From DATKHR01 sp036557365 (GTDB taxonomy: Bacteria; Acidobacteriota; Vicinamibacteria; Vicinamibacterales; CAVVIG01), in assembly GCA_036557365.1 (NCBI GenBank), contig DATBHR010000098.1:62001-126000 (forward strand): a stretch of DNA of 64,000 nt. The letters run 5' to 3'. A model generated the notes under the pieces. The model did no database searches. It was not told the DNA's origin and saw only the letters and a program-made list of their open reading frames with translations. Both the position numbers and the translations under genes were made by a program. Shown in pieces: positions 34,163-44,042 of this stretch. The first letter of the stretch is position 1. The number at the start of each line of letters is the position of its first letter.

Positions 34163-35619
34163 TGCGCCGCTGGACCGCGGTGATGGTCGCCGTCCTGGTG
34201 TGCGCGGCGACGATTGCGGCTCAACAGACACCGCAGGCGCCCGATCGCAGCCACCCGCCGCAATCCGGTCCGGCGCCGGAACTGCGCCTTCCGCCGATTC
34301 AGAAACGCCAGCTCTCGAACGGCCTTCCGGTCTGGATAGTCGAGCAGCACAAAGTACCGGTTGCGCAAGTGAACCTCGTCGTCCTGAGCGGCGCGGCGAG
34401 CGACCCGGCGCGGCGGTTCGGCCTGGCGAGCATGACCGCGGCGATGCTCGAACAGGGCGCGGGCTCGCGCACAGCGCTCCAGATCGCCGACGTCCTCGAC
34501 TATCTGGGCGCCGATCTCACGTCGGGCAGCGGCATGGATTCGTCGGTGCTGCGCCTTCACGTTCCGGTCGCCCGGTTGGCGGAGGCGCTGCCAGTCATGG
34601 CCGACATCGCGCTCAAGCCGACGTTCCCCGGAGACGAGCTCGATCGCATCCGGCAGGAGCGGCTGACGTCGATCCTTCAGGCACGCGACGATCCGCCGGC
34701 GATTTCATCGGCCGCGTTCGCACGCGTGCTCTATGGCTCGACCCATCGCTACGGCACGCCGATCGCCGGCACCGCGGAAGTGATCAAGACCTTCACCGTC
34801 GACGATCTGAAATCGTTTTATGCCTCGGCGTACCGGCCGGACAACGCGACGCTGGTCGCCGTCGGCGATGTCAACCCCGAACGCCTGATGCCGATGCTCG
34901 AATCGAATTTCGGCGCGTGGAAGGCGGCAGCGGGTGCTGCGAAGGCCGCGTCGAACCTGCCGACCGCGGCGGAACCGTCGTCTCGACACATTTATTTGAT
35001 CGACAAGCCCGGCGCGCCGCAGTCGCAAATCCGCATCGGCGATATCGGCGTGGCGCGATCGACGCCGGATTACTTTCCGCTCGTCGTGATGAACACGGTT
35101 CTCGGCGGCCCGTTCACGTCGCGCCTCAACAACAACCTGCGCGAGGTCCACGGCTACGCCTACGGCGCCGGATCCGGTTTCGACATGCGCGCCTCCGCCG
35201 GGCCGTTTGCCGCCGCAGCGGGCGTTCAGACGGACAAGACGTCAGAATCGCTGACCGAATTTTTCAAGGAGCTGGACGGCATCCTGAAACCGGTGCCGGC
35301 CGACGAGCTCGAGCGCGCGAAGAACTACATGTCGCTGCGTTATCCAGGCACATTCGAAACGACGACCGATCTGTCGCGGCGCTTGGAAGACGCGATCGTC
35401 TTCCATCTTCCGGACAACTACTTCTCGAATTACGTCGAGAACGTCGAGGCGGTCACATCCGCCGACGTCCAGCGCGTCGCCCGGAAGTACATCCTCCCCG
35501 CCAAGGTCGCCGTCGTCGTCGTCGGCGATCGCAAAGTGATCGAGCCGGGCATCCGCGCGCTGAATCTGGCGCCCATTACCGTCATGACGGTCGACGAGGT
35601 GTTCGGACCCAAGCCCTAG
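34162..35619 (+). CDS. M16 family protein, non-catalytic partner subunit
   Basis: The 485-residue exported protein has a signal peptide (MRRWTAVMVAVLVCAATIAAQ). It has the M16 fold but no HxxEH: the equivalent region reads FGLASMTAAMLEQGAG. It retains the C-terminal FTSRLNNNLREVHGYAYGAG segment with the Arg/Tyr pair that heterodimeric M16B enzymes need from the inactive subunit. ATG 34162 overlaps the preceding stop; the GTG at 34159 is an alternative. It should complement the catalytic subunit upstream. Confidence 0.93.
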   Translation: MRRWTAVMVAVLVCAATIAAQQTPQAPDRSHPPQSGPAPELRLPPIQKRQLSNGLPVWIVEQHKVPVAQVNLVVLSGAASDPARRFGLASMTAAMLEQGAGSRTALQIADVLDYLGADLTSGSGMDSSVLRLHVPVARLAEALPVMADIALKPTFPGDELDRIRQERLTSILQARDDPPAISSAAFARVLYGSTHRYGTPIAGTAEVIKTFTVDDLKSFYASAYRPDNATLVAVGDVNPERLMPMLESNFGAWKAAAGAAKAASNLPTAAEPSSRHIYLIDKPGAPQSQIRIGDIGVARSTPDYFPLVVMNTVLGGPFTSRLNNNLREVHGYAYGAGSGFDMRASAGPFAAAAGVQTDKTSESLTEFFKELDGILKPVPADELERAKNYMSLRYPGTFETTTDLSRRLEDAIVFHLPDNYFSNYVENVEAVTSADVQRVARKYILPAKVAVVVVGDRKVIEPGIRALNLAPITVMTVDEVFGPKP

Positions 35620-35637
35620 GGAGAAGAGCCCTCCAGT

Positions 35638-35853
35638 TCACACCCGCGTTTTCGAGCCCGCTATGAGGAGCACAACCCCTCCTGCGACGGCGACTATTCC
35701 AACGATCGGCGACAGCGGGATGGTCTTGGTGTGCTCCGTGGTCGCCTGGATTGGTCCGAGGTCGATGACTTTGTCGCGCTTGGTGTAGCTGAATCCACCC
35801 AGGGCCAGCGCGACGAGGCCGGCAACGATCAGGATCACACCGATGAGTTTCAC
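35638..35853 (-). CDS. small membrane protein, DUF3185-like
   Basis: The 71-residue protein has two membrane helices (about 3-22 and 48-66) and a short polar loop with DLGPIQATTEHTKTIPLSP. This layout fits the DUF3185 family of uncharacterised small inner-membrane proteins; the assignment is from memory of the pattern. The start is GTG at 35853, supported by a strong Shine-Dalgarno sequence (GGAGGGTGA). It is convergent with the M16 gene and divergent from the S9 peptidase gene. Confidence 0.72.
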   Translation of the reverse strand: MKLIGVILIVAGLVALALGGFSYTKRDKVIDLGPIQATTEHTKTIPLSPIVGIVAVAGGVVLLIAGSKTRV

Positions 35854-35910
35854 GGCTCACCCTCCGCGTCACGCTATGCATGAGGAGGGCCAAAGCCGGC
35901 ACCGCGGGAG

Positions 35911-35916
35911 TAGAAT
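35911..35916 (+). promoter_or_regulatory. -10 element TAGAAT of the S9 peptidase gene
   Basis: TAGAAT lies 22 bp before the ATG at 35939. A Shine-Dalgarno sequence (CAAGGAG) stands between them, so unlike many neighbours this transcript would have a conventional leader. Confidence 0.45.
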
Positions 35917-35938
35917 CCGGACATTCAAGGAGCGCTCG

Positions 35939-38440
35939 ATGCTCAATCGATCAGCACGATTCCTCGCATTCCTCTTCGTGGCCACCGCGTTCGCCGTGGC
36001 ATTCCGGCCGACGCCAGAGCTGGCGGCTCAATCGCAGGCTGCCGCGACCGCCGCGCACTATCAACTGCCGCCACCACAAATCGTCGCGACTTTCGACGCG
36101 CCGCCGCTGCCTCAGGTCGTGCTGAGCCCGTCGCGACAGATGGTCGCCATCCTGTCGCGCAAAGGCAGCCCGTCTCTCGCGGAACTGGCGCGGCCGACGC
36201 TGCGGCTCGCGGGCGCGCGCGTGGATCCGAAAACCAACGGGCCGCATCGAACCGCGACGAACGGCGGAGCGTACGCGATCGCGCTGAAGAAGATCGCGGA
36301 CGGCAAGGAAATCGCCGTCACCGTTCCGCCTCAGGCGAGCGTGTCGAACGTTCGATTCTCGCCCGACGGCACTCACCTCTCGTTCACCAACACGAAAGAC
36401 GATGGCATCGAGCTGTGGGTGGCGGATACGTCAACGGGACAAGCCAAGAAGATCAGCGCATCCGATCGGCTGAACGCGGCCACGGGCGATCCGTGCGACT
36501 GGCTGCACGACAACGTCACGCTGGTCTGCGAAATCGTCCCGCCCGATCGTGGTCCGGTCCCCGCCGAACCGCTCGTGCCGGCCGGACCGACGGTCCTCGA
36601 GAATCACGACAAAGCGGCGCCCGCGCCGACCTACGAAGACATGATCCGGACGTCGCACGACGAAGCGCTCTTCGACTACTACTTTCAAAGTCAGCTCGCC
36701 GCGATTGATTCGGCAAGCGGCCGCCGCACGCTCATCGGTCGTCCGGCCATTTTCGACGACGTGTCGCCGGCGCCGGACGGACAGTATCTGCTGGTGTCGA
36801 AGGTCGTGCGCCCGTACTCGCATCTGATTCCGATGAACGGCTTCCCGCAGACGGTGGAGATCTGGTCGCGGTCCGGCGACGTCGCTCGAAAGATCGCGGA
36901 CATCCCGTCGCGCGAAGGCGTCTCGCTGACGGGCGTCCGCACCGGCCCGCGCGAATACCACTGGCGTCCTGATCAGCCATCGACCGTCGTCTGGGTCGAG
37001 GCACTCGACGGCGGCAACCTGCGCAACAAGGTCCCGTTCCGCGACAAGATCGTGACGTTGTCCGCGCCGTTTTCGTCCGCGCCGACGGAGCTGGCGAAGA
37101 CCGAGCAGCGGTTCACCAGCATCGCGTTCACCGAAAAGGGCGTCGCACTGCTGACCGAATTCGATCGCACGACGCGACGCACGCGGACCTGGATTCTCGA
37201 ATCGGGCGCGCAGCCGCGAAAGCTCTGGGACCGCAAGCAGGAAGATCGATACGCGGATCCCGGCACGCCGGTCGCCAAGCGCGACGACGGCTCGAGCGCA
37301 GCTGGCGGCGGACGCGGGAATCGTCGCGGCGGAGCGATTCTCCAGCGCGGCGACGACATCTATCTGACCGGCGAAGGTGCGTCGCCCGAAGGCGATCGTC
37401 CGTTCCTCGATCGCCTCAACCTCAAGACGCTCGCGACCGATCGTCTCTTCCACAGCGACACCAAGTCATACGAAACCGTCGTCGCGCCGCTGGACGACGA
37501 TGCGAAGACGCTGTTGACGCATGCGGAATCGCTGACGGACACGCCGAACTATTTCACGCGAACCAACGGCGGCGACAGGCACGCGGTGACGACGTTCAAG
37601 GACCCGCAGGAGTTGTTCCGCGGCGTCGAGCGTCAGTTCATCACGTACGAGCGGAAGGACGGCGTGAAGCTCTCGGCGACGCTGTATCTGCCGCCGGGCT
37701 ATCGCAAGGGCGAGCATCTTCCGGTCGTCATGTGGGCGTACCCGCGCGAGTTCTCTGACGCCGACACGGCGAGCCAGGTCGTCGGCTCGCCGAATCGCTT
37801 CACGCTCGTGTCGCCGGGCAACACGCACATGTACCTGCTGTTTGCCGGCTACGCGATTCTCGACGGGCCGACGATGCCCATCGTCGGTCCTGGAGAGACG
37901 GCGAACGACCACTACGTCGATCAACTCGTCTCGAGCGCCGAGGCGGCGATCGACAAGGTCGTCGCGATGGGCATTGCCGATCGCGATCGGATCGGCGTCG
38001 GCGGGCACAGCTACGGTGCGTTCATGACGGCGAACCTGCTCGCGCACTCGCGGCTGTTCCGCGCCGGCTTCGCGGAGAGCGGCGCGTACAACCGGACGCT
38101 GACGCCGTTCGGCTTCCAGAGCGAACGGCGAACGTTCTGGGAGGTTCCCGAGCTGTACGGAAAGATGTCGCCGTTCTTCTACGCGAACCAGGTGAAGGAT
38201 CCGATCCTGCTCACGCATGGTGAGATGGACGACAACTCCGGCACGTTCCCCGTTCAGTCCGAGCGCTTCTACATGGCGCTCAAGGGGCACGGCGCGACCG
38301 TGCGGTACATCACGCTACCGTACGAAGCGCACGGCTACGCCGCCCGCGAGACGCACCTGGACCTGATCGCGGAGAAGATCAACTGGTTCGACAAGTACGT
38401 GAAGAACGCCGGACCAAAAGCGACGACTGAGCAGCGGTAG
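35939..38440 (+). CDS. secreted S9 peptidase, glutamyl endopeptidase-like (S9D)
   Basis: The 833-residue enzyme has a signal peptide (FLAFLFVATAFAVAFRP), a long beta-propeller (about residues 60-570) and a C-terminal alpha/beta-hydrolase domain. The nucleophile is Ser691 in GVGGHSYGAFMTANLLAHS, Asp is in LLTHGEMDDNSGTF and His in LPYEAHGYAARE. The segments WAYPREFSDADTASQV and GAYNRTLTPFGFQSERRTFW match the bacterial relatives of plant glutamyl endopeptidase, which cut after Glu. A periplasmic or extracellular role is likely. The ATG at 35939 has an AAGGAG ribosome site. Confidence 0.93.
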   Translation: MLNRSARFLAFLFVATAFAVAFRPTPELAAQSQAAATAAHYQLPPPQIVATFDAPPLPQVVLSPSRQMVAILSRKGSPSLAELARPTLRLAGARVDPKTNGPHRTATNGGAYAIALKKIADGKEIAVTVPPQASVSNVRFSPDGTHLSFTNTKDDGIELWVADTSTGQAKKISASDRLNAATGDPCDWLHDNVTLVCEIVPPDRGPVPAEPLVPAGPTVLENHDKAAPAPTYEDMIRTSHDEALFDYYFQSQLAAIDSASGRRTLIGRPAIFDDVSPAPDGQYLLVSKVVRPYSHLIPMNGFPQTVEIWSRSGDVARKIADIPSREGVSLTGVRTGPREYHWRPDQPSTVVWVEALDGGNLRNKVPFRDKIVTLSAPFSSAPTELAKTEQRFTSIAFTEKGVALLTEFDRTTRRTRTWILESGAQPRKLWDRKQEDRYADPGTPVAKRDDGSSAAGGGRGNRRGGAILQRGDDIYLTGEGASPEGDRPFLDRLNLKTLATDRLFHSDTKSYETVVAPLDDDAKTLLTHAESLTDTPNYFTRTNGGDRHAVTTFKDPQELFRGVERQFITYERKDGVKLSATLYLPPGYRKGEHLPVVMWAYPREFSDADTASQVVGSPNRFTLVSPGNTHMYLLFAGYAILDGPTMPIVGPGETANDHYVDQLVSSAEAAIDKVVAMGIADRDRIGVGGHSYGAFMTANLLAHSRLFRAGFAESGAYNRTLTPFGFQSERRTFWEVPELYGKMSPFFYANQVKDPILLTHGEMDDNSGTFPVQSERFYMALKGHGATVRYITLPYEAHGYAARETHLDLIAEKINWFDKYVKNAGPKATTEQR

Positions 38441-38454
38441 GAACTCAAGAAATC

Positions 38455-41400
38455 TTACTTATTCGGCCTGAGCTCCTGCGAGAAGCCGACGGCGTTCATG
38501 TCGCGAAACAGCGGCGTGTTCGGCGGCAGCTTTGCCGGATCGAGGAAGTCGGTGTCGAAGTTGTAGTTTCGGGTCGGAGCGCCGTAGACCGTGTTGCAGC
38601 ACTTGTAGGTCCCGACGCCCTGGCGGTTGTAGAAGAACGTGGCGATTGATCCCTGGTAGTTCACGGGCTGATCGCCGTCCTCCAGGTACCGCAGGAAGTT
38701 GTGGACGCCGCCGTCGGTGCCGAAGTCGGTGGCGGTGCCGGTCGGCTGCGGGAACGCCATCCCCTTGCCCGCGATGATCGCCAGGCGATACCACGTCTGC
38801 GTCACGCGGCTCCGGTTGCCGACGCTGTACGGGAACGTGTACGACGTGTTGTCGTCCCAGTTGTTCGACAACAGCGTGACCGCGTCGGCGATGACCGACG
38901 TCGCCGCGTGCGTTCCACCGAACCCGTCGCTGGCGGCGTTGGCATTCCAGTCGCCCTGCACGTAGACCGGGTTCTCCGACACGACGGTCAGACCGTTGAT
39001 GTTCGCAACGATGTTCCGGCCGTTGACCAGCTTGAGCGCCCTGCGGAAGATGATCGCGCGATTGACCTGCGCTTCTGCACGCAGCAGCTTCGTCGTGAAC
39101 GGACGCGCCGTCGTCGCGAGCGCTGTTCCTCCCGAGCCCGGAAGCGCCGTGCCCGACGTCCCGCCGTAGCTGGGAAGCTGACCGTAGGTGTCGAGCAGCG
39201 TGTTGGCGTTGATGTCCTCGCCGGTGTCGAGCACGCCGTTCGGGCTGCCGTCAGCGACCGTGGGGTTGACGAAATCTTCGAAGCCGAAATCGCCGGTTTC
39301 CCTGCTGCTCGAGTCGCGGTTGTTGCGGCGGTCGGAGAAATAGACCGTGTAGCCGGTGTTGTCGACCTTCGACGCCGCGCCGGAGTCGCCGGCGTAGGGC
39401 GCAACGCCCTTGAACCATTCCGACAGGTTCTGAACGTCGATGGTGAGGTAGTACATCACGCCGCCGAGGCTCACCTTGACGTTTGCGGGGGCATTGTCGC
39501 GCAGCAGCCCCTCGCGCGTATCGAACAGCGAGTTCGGCACGTGCTCGTACGAGTTCGTCTTGTCGATGATCGGGCACTGATCCGTGCTCGCAAGGCTGTT
39601 GTCGCGCAGGCGCTGAATCCTGACGATCGCGTCGGGCGTCGGGTCGCCGCAGTCCTTGCCGTCCAGATTCGGCGCGCTGAATCCATGGTTCAGGATTTCG
39701 AGCGTGACGTCCTTCCAGGCGCCAGTCGTATCCTGCCGCTCCATCTTGATGTAGCCGCCGAGGGTCCCGATGTTCTGCGTTTCGAGATAACCGCTCGTGA
39801 TCGTCGCATTCGCGGAGGCGGCGGGAACACCCACGCAACCCGTGAACTGCGTCGTCGTGGCGCCGGTGCAGGTGATCGGCGTCGAGGCGCCGCTGCCGTT
39901 CACGTCGTTCAGGAAGAACGTGTTCGCCGCGAAGCCGTACGTCGTCTGCTGCGGAGTAGTGGTCGAGGCCGTGATCGTCTTGTTCGAACCGCTGCCGCTC
40001 ACGCCGCTGATCGTGATCGACGGATTGACGACGCTGCCCGGCATGTTGCCGGGAGCGAGCAACGCCGAATTGCTTCCAATCGGGTTCGTGACGTAGGCAA
40101 TCCAGCCGGACGCGGGCGAACTGCCTGAGAGGGAACACCCCGTGAAGGTCGTCGTCGTCCGTCCGGTGCACGTCGCCTGTGCGAACGATGTGCCGCCGCT
40201 GTTTTTCAGCGTAATCGTCGACGGATTCTGAAACATCGCCGGGACGGCGTTCACCGTGAGCGTCGTCTGGCCTGCGGTCGTCGCGGCCGCGATCGTCGTC
40301 GCGGCCAAAGCGCCCATCGACCGCGCGACCGGAGGATGCGCGGTGTCGAGCGTGGTCGCCCCACAGGTGGTGCAGTACCCCGTCGGCCGATCCGCGCCTG
40401 TTCCTCGCCAGTCGCCGTCCAGCTTGAGTGGCGATTTTGACGTGTCGAGGCCCGGAAGGTTCGTGATGTCCTCTGGCTTGTCCGACAGGAGAATCCGGAG
40501 GCTCGCCTTCGTGTACAACCGCTCGTTGTAGAGCGTCGCGTTCGTGTTGTTCTCGTTCTGCGGCGGACGCCGGATGAGATCAGGGTTCGAGCCGCCGACG
40601 GTGATGAGCGGCAGGTTCAGCGGCTTCGCGCCGGTGCGGCTGTTGCGGATGTAGCCGTTCGTCGTGCCGAGCGACACCGTGTGCCACGTGTTCTCGTTGA
40701 ACGCGCTGCCAAGGAAGTCCACGAGGCTTCCCTGCGTGCGAAGGAGCGAGACGTACGATCCCGGCGCCTTCGCGACGTTGACGATGCCGGTGTGCTTCGG
40801 ATCGGTGTCAATCGACACGCCGTTCTGCAGTTCCTGCCGGATGACTTCCTTCACGGCGGTCACCTTGTCGCTGAGCGTCAGCGTGGCGGCGTCGCCCTGC
40901 GCCAGGAACAGGTTGCCGTTGGTGTGGACGCGTCCGCCGAAGCCGAAGTTCGGACCGGCGAAGAAGGACAGGTCGACGTCCGAGAACATTCCGAACTGGA
41001 AGACGGGAATCGCCACGCCCTCGATCGTGCGGACGAGATGAACTTCGCCGCCCGTCGCCGTCTTCGCGGTCACGTCGAGCTGATAAGGAATCTTCTGGGC
41101 CATCAGGCCTTCGTACGCGCCGCTCTTGATGGTCGCCGCGACGTCGCCGAACGTCGGGTTTCCGCTCGCGTCAGCGCAGTACATGATCGTGTAGCCGTTG
41201 GTCCCGACCGTCTTCGTCGTTTTGGGTGACGCGCAGTGGAACGTCGACAGCTCGCTCGCGGCAAGCGGCGTCGGTGTCGCGGACGCCGTGTAGGTGACGC
41301 CGGTGATAGTCGGCGGGGTCGCGGTCAGGTTCGTCACCTGGCTGCTCGACGGCGCGAGATACGCGTAGAAAAGGTTGCCCAGATCGGCGGTCAGCTTCTC

Positions 41401-41568
41401 CATCGCGCCGCTGGCCGCGTAAAACGCCTGGCCGCGATCGCGATCGATGAAGCGATACCGCTGGTCGCTGATCACGACCGTGGTGAATCCGACGAGCAGC
41501 GCCGAGATCAGGAGCATCACGAGCAGCGTCGTGATCAGGGCTATGCCGCGTTCGTTCGACTGACGCAT
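38455..41568 (-). CDS. PilX-like pilus assembly protein, unusually large
   Basis: The 1037-residue protein has a PilX-type prepilin N-terminus (ERGIALITTLLVMLLISALLV), with predicted cleavage after Gly8 and a hydrophobic helix that packs in the pilus. The rest is Ser/Thr/Asn-rich beta structure. It includes two similar segments, CTGRTTTTFTGC and CTGATTTQFTGC, each a Cys pair that could make a small disulfide loop. PilX proteins are normally about 150-200 residues; those that are much longer may carry an adhesive domain at the pilus tip. It is last in the minor pilin operon, 19 bp after pilW. No PilY1 gene is adjacent, so this protein may do part of that job (inference). Confidence 0.85.
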   Translation of the reverse strand: MRQSNERGIALITTLLVMLLISALLVGFTTVVISDQRYRFIDRDRGQAFYAASGAMEKLTADLGNLFYAYLAPSSSQVTNLTATPPTITGVTYTASATPTPLAASELSTFHCASPKTTKTVGTNGYTIMYCADASGNPTFGDVAATIKSGAYEGLMAQKIPYQLDVTAKTATGGEVHLVRTIEGVAIPVFQFGMFSDVDLSFFAGPNFGFGGRVHTNGNLFLAQGDAATLTLSDKVTAVKEVIRQELQNGVSIDTDPKHTGIVNVAKAPGSYVSLLRTQGSLVDFLGSAFNENTWHTVSLGTTNGYIRNSRTGAKPLNLPLITVGGSNPDLIRRPPQNENNTNATLYNERLYTKASLRILLSDKPEDITNLPGLDTSKSPLKLDGDWRGTGADRPTGYCTTCGATTLDTAHPPVARSMGALAATTIAAATTAGQTTLTVNAVPAMFQNPSTITLKNSGGTSFAQATCTGRTTTTFTGCSLSGSSPASGWIAYVTNPIGSNSALLAPGNMPGSVVNPSITISGVSGSGSNKTITASTTTPQQTTYGFAANTFFLNDVNGSGASTPITCTGATTTQFTGCVGVPAASANATITSGYLETQNIGTLGGYIKMERQDTTGAWKDVTLEILNHGFSAPNLDGKDCGDPTPDAIVRIQRLRDNSLASTDQCPIIDKTNSYEHVPNSLFDTREGLLRDNAPANVKVSLGGVMYYLTIDVQNLSEWFKGVAPYAGDSGAASKVDNTGYTVYFSDRRNNRDSSSRETGDFGFEDFVNPTVADGSPNGVLDTGEDINANTLLDTYGQLPSYGGTSGTALPGSGGTALATTARPFTTKLLRAEAQVNRAIIFRRALKLVNGRNIVANINGLTVVSENPVYVQGDWNANAASDGFGGTHAATSVIADAVTLLSNNWDDNTSYTFPYSVGNRSRVTQTWYRLAIIAGKGMAFPQPTGTATDFGTDGGVHNFLRYLEDGDQPVNYQGSIATFFYNRQGVGTYKCCNTVYGAPTRNYNFDTDFLDPAKLPPNTPLFRDMNAVGFSQELRPNK

Positions 41569-41587
41569 GACTGGGCCTCTTCGTCCG

Positions 41588-42766
41588 CTATTGCGAGTTG
41601 TTGTACCGGTCGATGCTCGCCAGACTGCGGACGTCGACTGCGGTCGTAATGTGGTTTCTCACGTAGTCCTGGCTCGGCTTCGACAGCGTTTCCGAGCGGA
41701 CGCCCACGTGGATGTTCACTTTCTTGATCATGCTGCTCGTGTAGGTCACGCCCGTCGCCGCATCGGTATACGGCAGCGACTTGATGTCGGTGACGCTGTT
41801 CGACGATGGGTCGACCAGGTCGTAGGTCAGGTCGAGGTCTTCGACGACGCCGGCCAGTGCCTGCGGCGTGTAGTGGTTCAGCACTCGCGTCAGACGCGGC
41901 GTGCCGGGCGTCGTCGTGTTGTCGACGTAGTAGGTGATCATCATCGCGCGCAGGAGCGACGTCGGCGGGAAGTTCGCCGTAATCACCGAGTTGGGAATGT
42001 TCGTCGGCGGCGTCGCCGACAGCGAATCGCACGCCGATGGCGCCTTGATGCAGTGGACCGTCCCGTTGAACGACGAATTGCGCTGGTTCAGATTGAACCA
42101 GTCGTTCGAATCGTGCGCGAAGAAGATGTGCGTGCTGTCCTTCTGCGTCACGACCTGCATTGCGCTGCCGTTCGCGTTCTTGAAGAGCACCAGGTCGCCC
42201 ACGTTGATCGGCGCGGTATCGTTCGTCGTGTCGCCAACCAGCCACGGCGAGGTGCTCGGGAACGTCACCTGCGATCCGTCGGCCGAAATCGTCCCCTGCA
42301 GACCGGTCGGCGTGCCCGATCCCTGCCCCTGAATCGTCGGCATGAACTCGTCGACGGTCAGGATCGTGACCATGTCGGTCTTGGTGCCGTTGATCGTCGG
42401 TCCCAGCTGATAGCCGTGCGTGATGCTCGGCAGGTTCATGACGCCGTCGGCGTCGGCGACGAGGCTGAAGGTCAGCGTCGTGCCTCCTGGAGGAGACGGC
42501 CGATTGATCGCCGACACGCCGTTGCCGCTCGGCACCGGCACGCCGCCGCCGGCGATGATCCGTCCCGCCATCATCAGGTCGCGCACGAGCTGATTGGTGC
42601 CGGCGCGCAGGTTCTGGTTGGCGTCGGCGAGCTGGCCCGCGGTTTCGTTCACGTTCAACGCGTTCTTGAACGTCGTCAGGGCCGCGCCCGTCACGAGCAG
42701 CATGATCGTCGCGCTGATCAGCAGCTCGGTGAGGGTGAATCCTTCTTCGCGCGCGAGATTGGTCAC
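41588..42766 (-). CDS. PilW-like minor pilin
   Basis: The 392-residue prepilin has a type III signal: REEGFTLTELLISATIMLLVTGAAL, cleaved between Gly and Phe with Glu at +5 of the mature protein. The C-terminal part is long and rich in beta-strands, with YTDAATGVTYTSSMIKKVNIHVGVRSE near the end, typical of PilW-family minor pilins that help start type IV pilus assembly. The start is GTG at 42766, with AGGAC upstream. It lies 10 bp after pilV and 19 bp before the PilX-like gene. Confidence 0.87.
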   Translation of the reverse strand: MTNLAREEGFTLTELLISATIMLLVTGAALTTFKNALNVNETAGQLADANQNLRAGTNQLVRDLMMAGRIIAGGGVPVPSGNGVSAINRPSPPGGTTLTFSLVADADGVMNLPSITHGYQLGPTINGTKTDMVTILTVDEFMPTIQGQGSGTPTGLQGTISADGSQVTFPSTSPWLVGDTTNDTAPINVGDLVLFKNANGSAMQVVTQKDSTHIFFAHDSNDWFNLNQRNSSFNGTVHCIKAPSACDSLSATPPTNIPNSVITANFPPTSLLRAMMITYYVDNTTTPGTPRLTRVLNHYTPQALAGVVEDLDLTYDLVDPSSNSVTDIKSLPYTDAATGVTYTSSMIKKVNIHVGVRSETLSKPSQDYVRNHITTAVDVRSLASIDRYNNSQ

Positions 42767-42776
42767 GTTCGTTGTC

Positions 42777-43319
42777 CTAGGCGTAAGACGAAATGAATGT
42801 CGTCAGTACGTATGTGCGTCTCGTCGGTCCGTTCTGATAGATGATGGTCACCTTGATGAGACGCAGCTGGCCGTTCTCGCCCGTGACATCGCTGATGGCG
42901 ATCTCGCGCGTGAACTGCCCGAGTGTGACCGTCACGTCGTCGCTCGTGCCGAGCGTCTGATCCTTGCCGGGCATCACCATCGTTTCGATGCCGCCGTCGT
43001 CGGCGGTGTTCACCAGGCCGTCCGGCCCCGGCGTCTTCAGCGGCAGCGGACCGTCGAGGAAGATGCCGCCGTCGTTGCCGGACGCGCCGCGCACGTTGCG
43101 GATCTGCGCCCAGGTCAGCTTGTGCGAGTCACGCGCCGCAAAGACGGCTTCGACGGCCTGCGCAGCCTTCTGCGTGACGATGACGTCGGACGGCGAGCTG
43201 CTCAGGTTCTGCATGCCGGTCACGATGACCGCCGCCGCGCCGAGAATGCCGGTCGTCAACACACCGATCGAGACAATCGTCTCGATCAGCGAGAAACCTT
43301 TTTCGTTCGATGCCTGCAT
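42777..43319 (-). CDS. PilV-like minor pilin
   Basis: The 180-residue prepilin has NEKGFSLIETIVSIGVLTTGILGAA, a classical prepilin peptidase site with Glu5 and the G-x-L-G-A-A pattern of PilV. A globular domain with aspartate-rich loops (TADDGG, TSDDVTVTLG) follows. It is second in the fimT-pilV-pilW-pilX operon, with its ATG 2 bp from the fimT stop. The prepilin peptidase and assembly ATPases are not in this window. Confidence 0.87.
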   Translation of the reverse strand: MQASNEKGFSLIETIVSIGVLTTGILGAAAVIVTGMQNLSSSPSDVIVTQKAAQAVEAVFAARDSHKLTWAQIRNVRGASGNDGGIFLDGPLPLKTPGPDGLVNTADDGGIETMVMPGKDQTLGTSDDVTVTLGQFTREIAISDVTGENGQLRLIKVTIIYQNGPTRRTYVLTTFISSYA

Positions 43320-43321
43320 GT

Positions 43322-43939
43322 CTAGAGGACCTTCCAGCCTGAACCGTCCCAGCGATAGCCACGCACGCGTCCGGTCGATCCGAGGACGGTGATGGCGCGA
43401 GCCGAGAGTGGATCGTTGGCGATCGATGTGAACACGCTGCCGTTTGTCGTCTGACCGTTCCAATCCACCAGCGTTCCGTCCGGCGCGAACTTGATGACGC
43501 TGGAGCTGCCCGTCGTCGACTGAAAGGTGCCGTTGCCGGACGTGAACGTCGTCGGCGTGGTGTTGCCGAAGTTGTCCGGCGTATCTTTCGACGGCGCCGC
43601 CAGCACCGTCGGCACCGCGAACTTGGCACCGCCTTCGAAGGGGATCGCCGCGAGCGTCGTCGTGGTGGTCGTCGTATCCTCGCGCACGACGTAGACCGTG
43701 GGTGGCGACGCCGTGAACGTCACACGCATGTAGCGGCGCTGTGCGATCGCCATTTCGCGCGCCTGGTTCATCTGTGAGAGCACGACGCGCATCGCAGCGT
43801 CGCCCTTCAACGCGCTCCGCGCGGTTTGAATCTGCAGCATGGAGATCGAGGTGAGCACGGCCAGGATGGCCAGCACGAACATCACTTCGATGAGGCTGAA
43901 GCCACCCTGACGACGGCTCCGACGATTGAACTCAGTCAC
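43322..43939 (-). CDS. GspH/FimT-like pseudopilin
   Basis: The 205-residue prepilin has RRQGGFSLIEVMFVLAILAVLTSISM, the type IV/II pseudopilin signal, then MNQAREMAIAQRRYMRVTF, the GspH/FimT strand region, and a C-terminal RGYRWDGSGWKVL. A run of seven threonines (about residues 89-95) lies in a surface loop. The start is GTG at 43939. It is the first gene of the minor pilin operon, so the promoter should lie in 43940-44042, where I see no clear element. Confidence 0.86.
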   Translation of the reverse strand: MTEFNRRSRRQGGFSLIEVMFVLAILAVLTSISMLQIQTARSALKGDAAMRVVLSQMNQAREMAIAQRRYMRVTFTASPPTVYVVREDTTTTTTTLAAIPFEGGAKFAVPTVLAAPSKDTPDNFGNTTPTTFTSGNGTFQSTTGSSSVIKFAPDGTLVDWNGQTTNGSVFTSIANDPLSARAITVLGSTGRVRGYRWDGSGWKVL

Positions 43940-44042
43940 GCACCCAGTCTGGGCAAGAGACGCTCCGGACTCGCGAGGGAGTGCCGAACGGGGTCGATCT
44001 TGTGAAGAAGGCGGGACTTACAGCGAAAAATTCAACTCTGTT

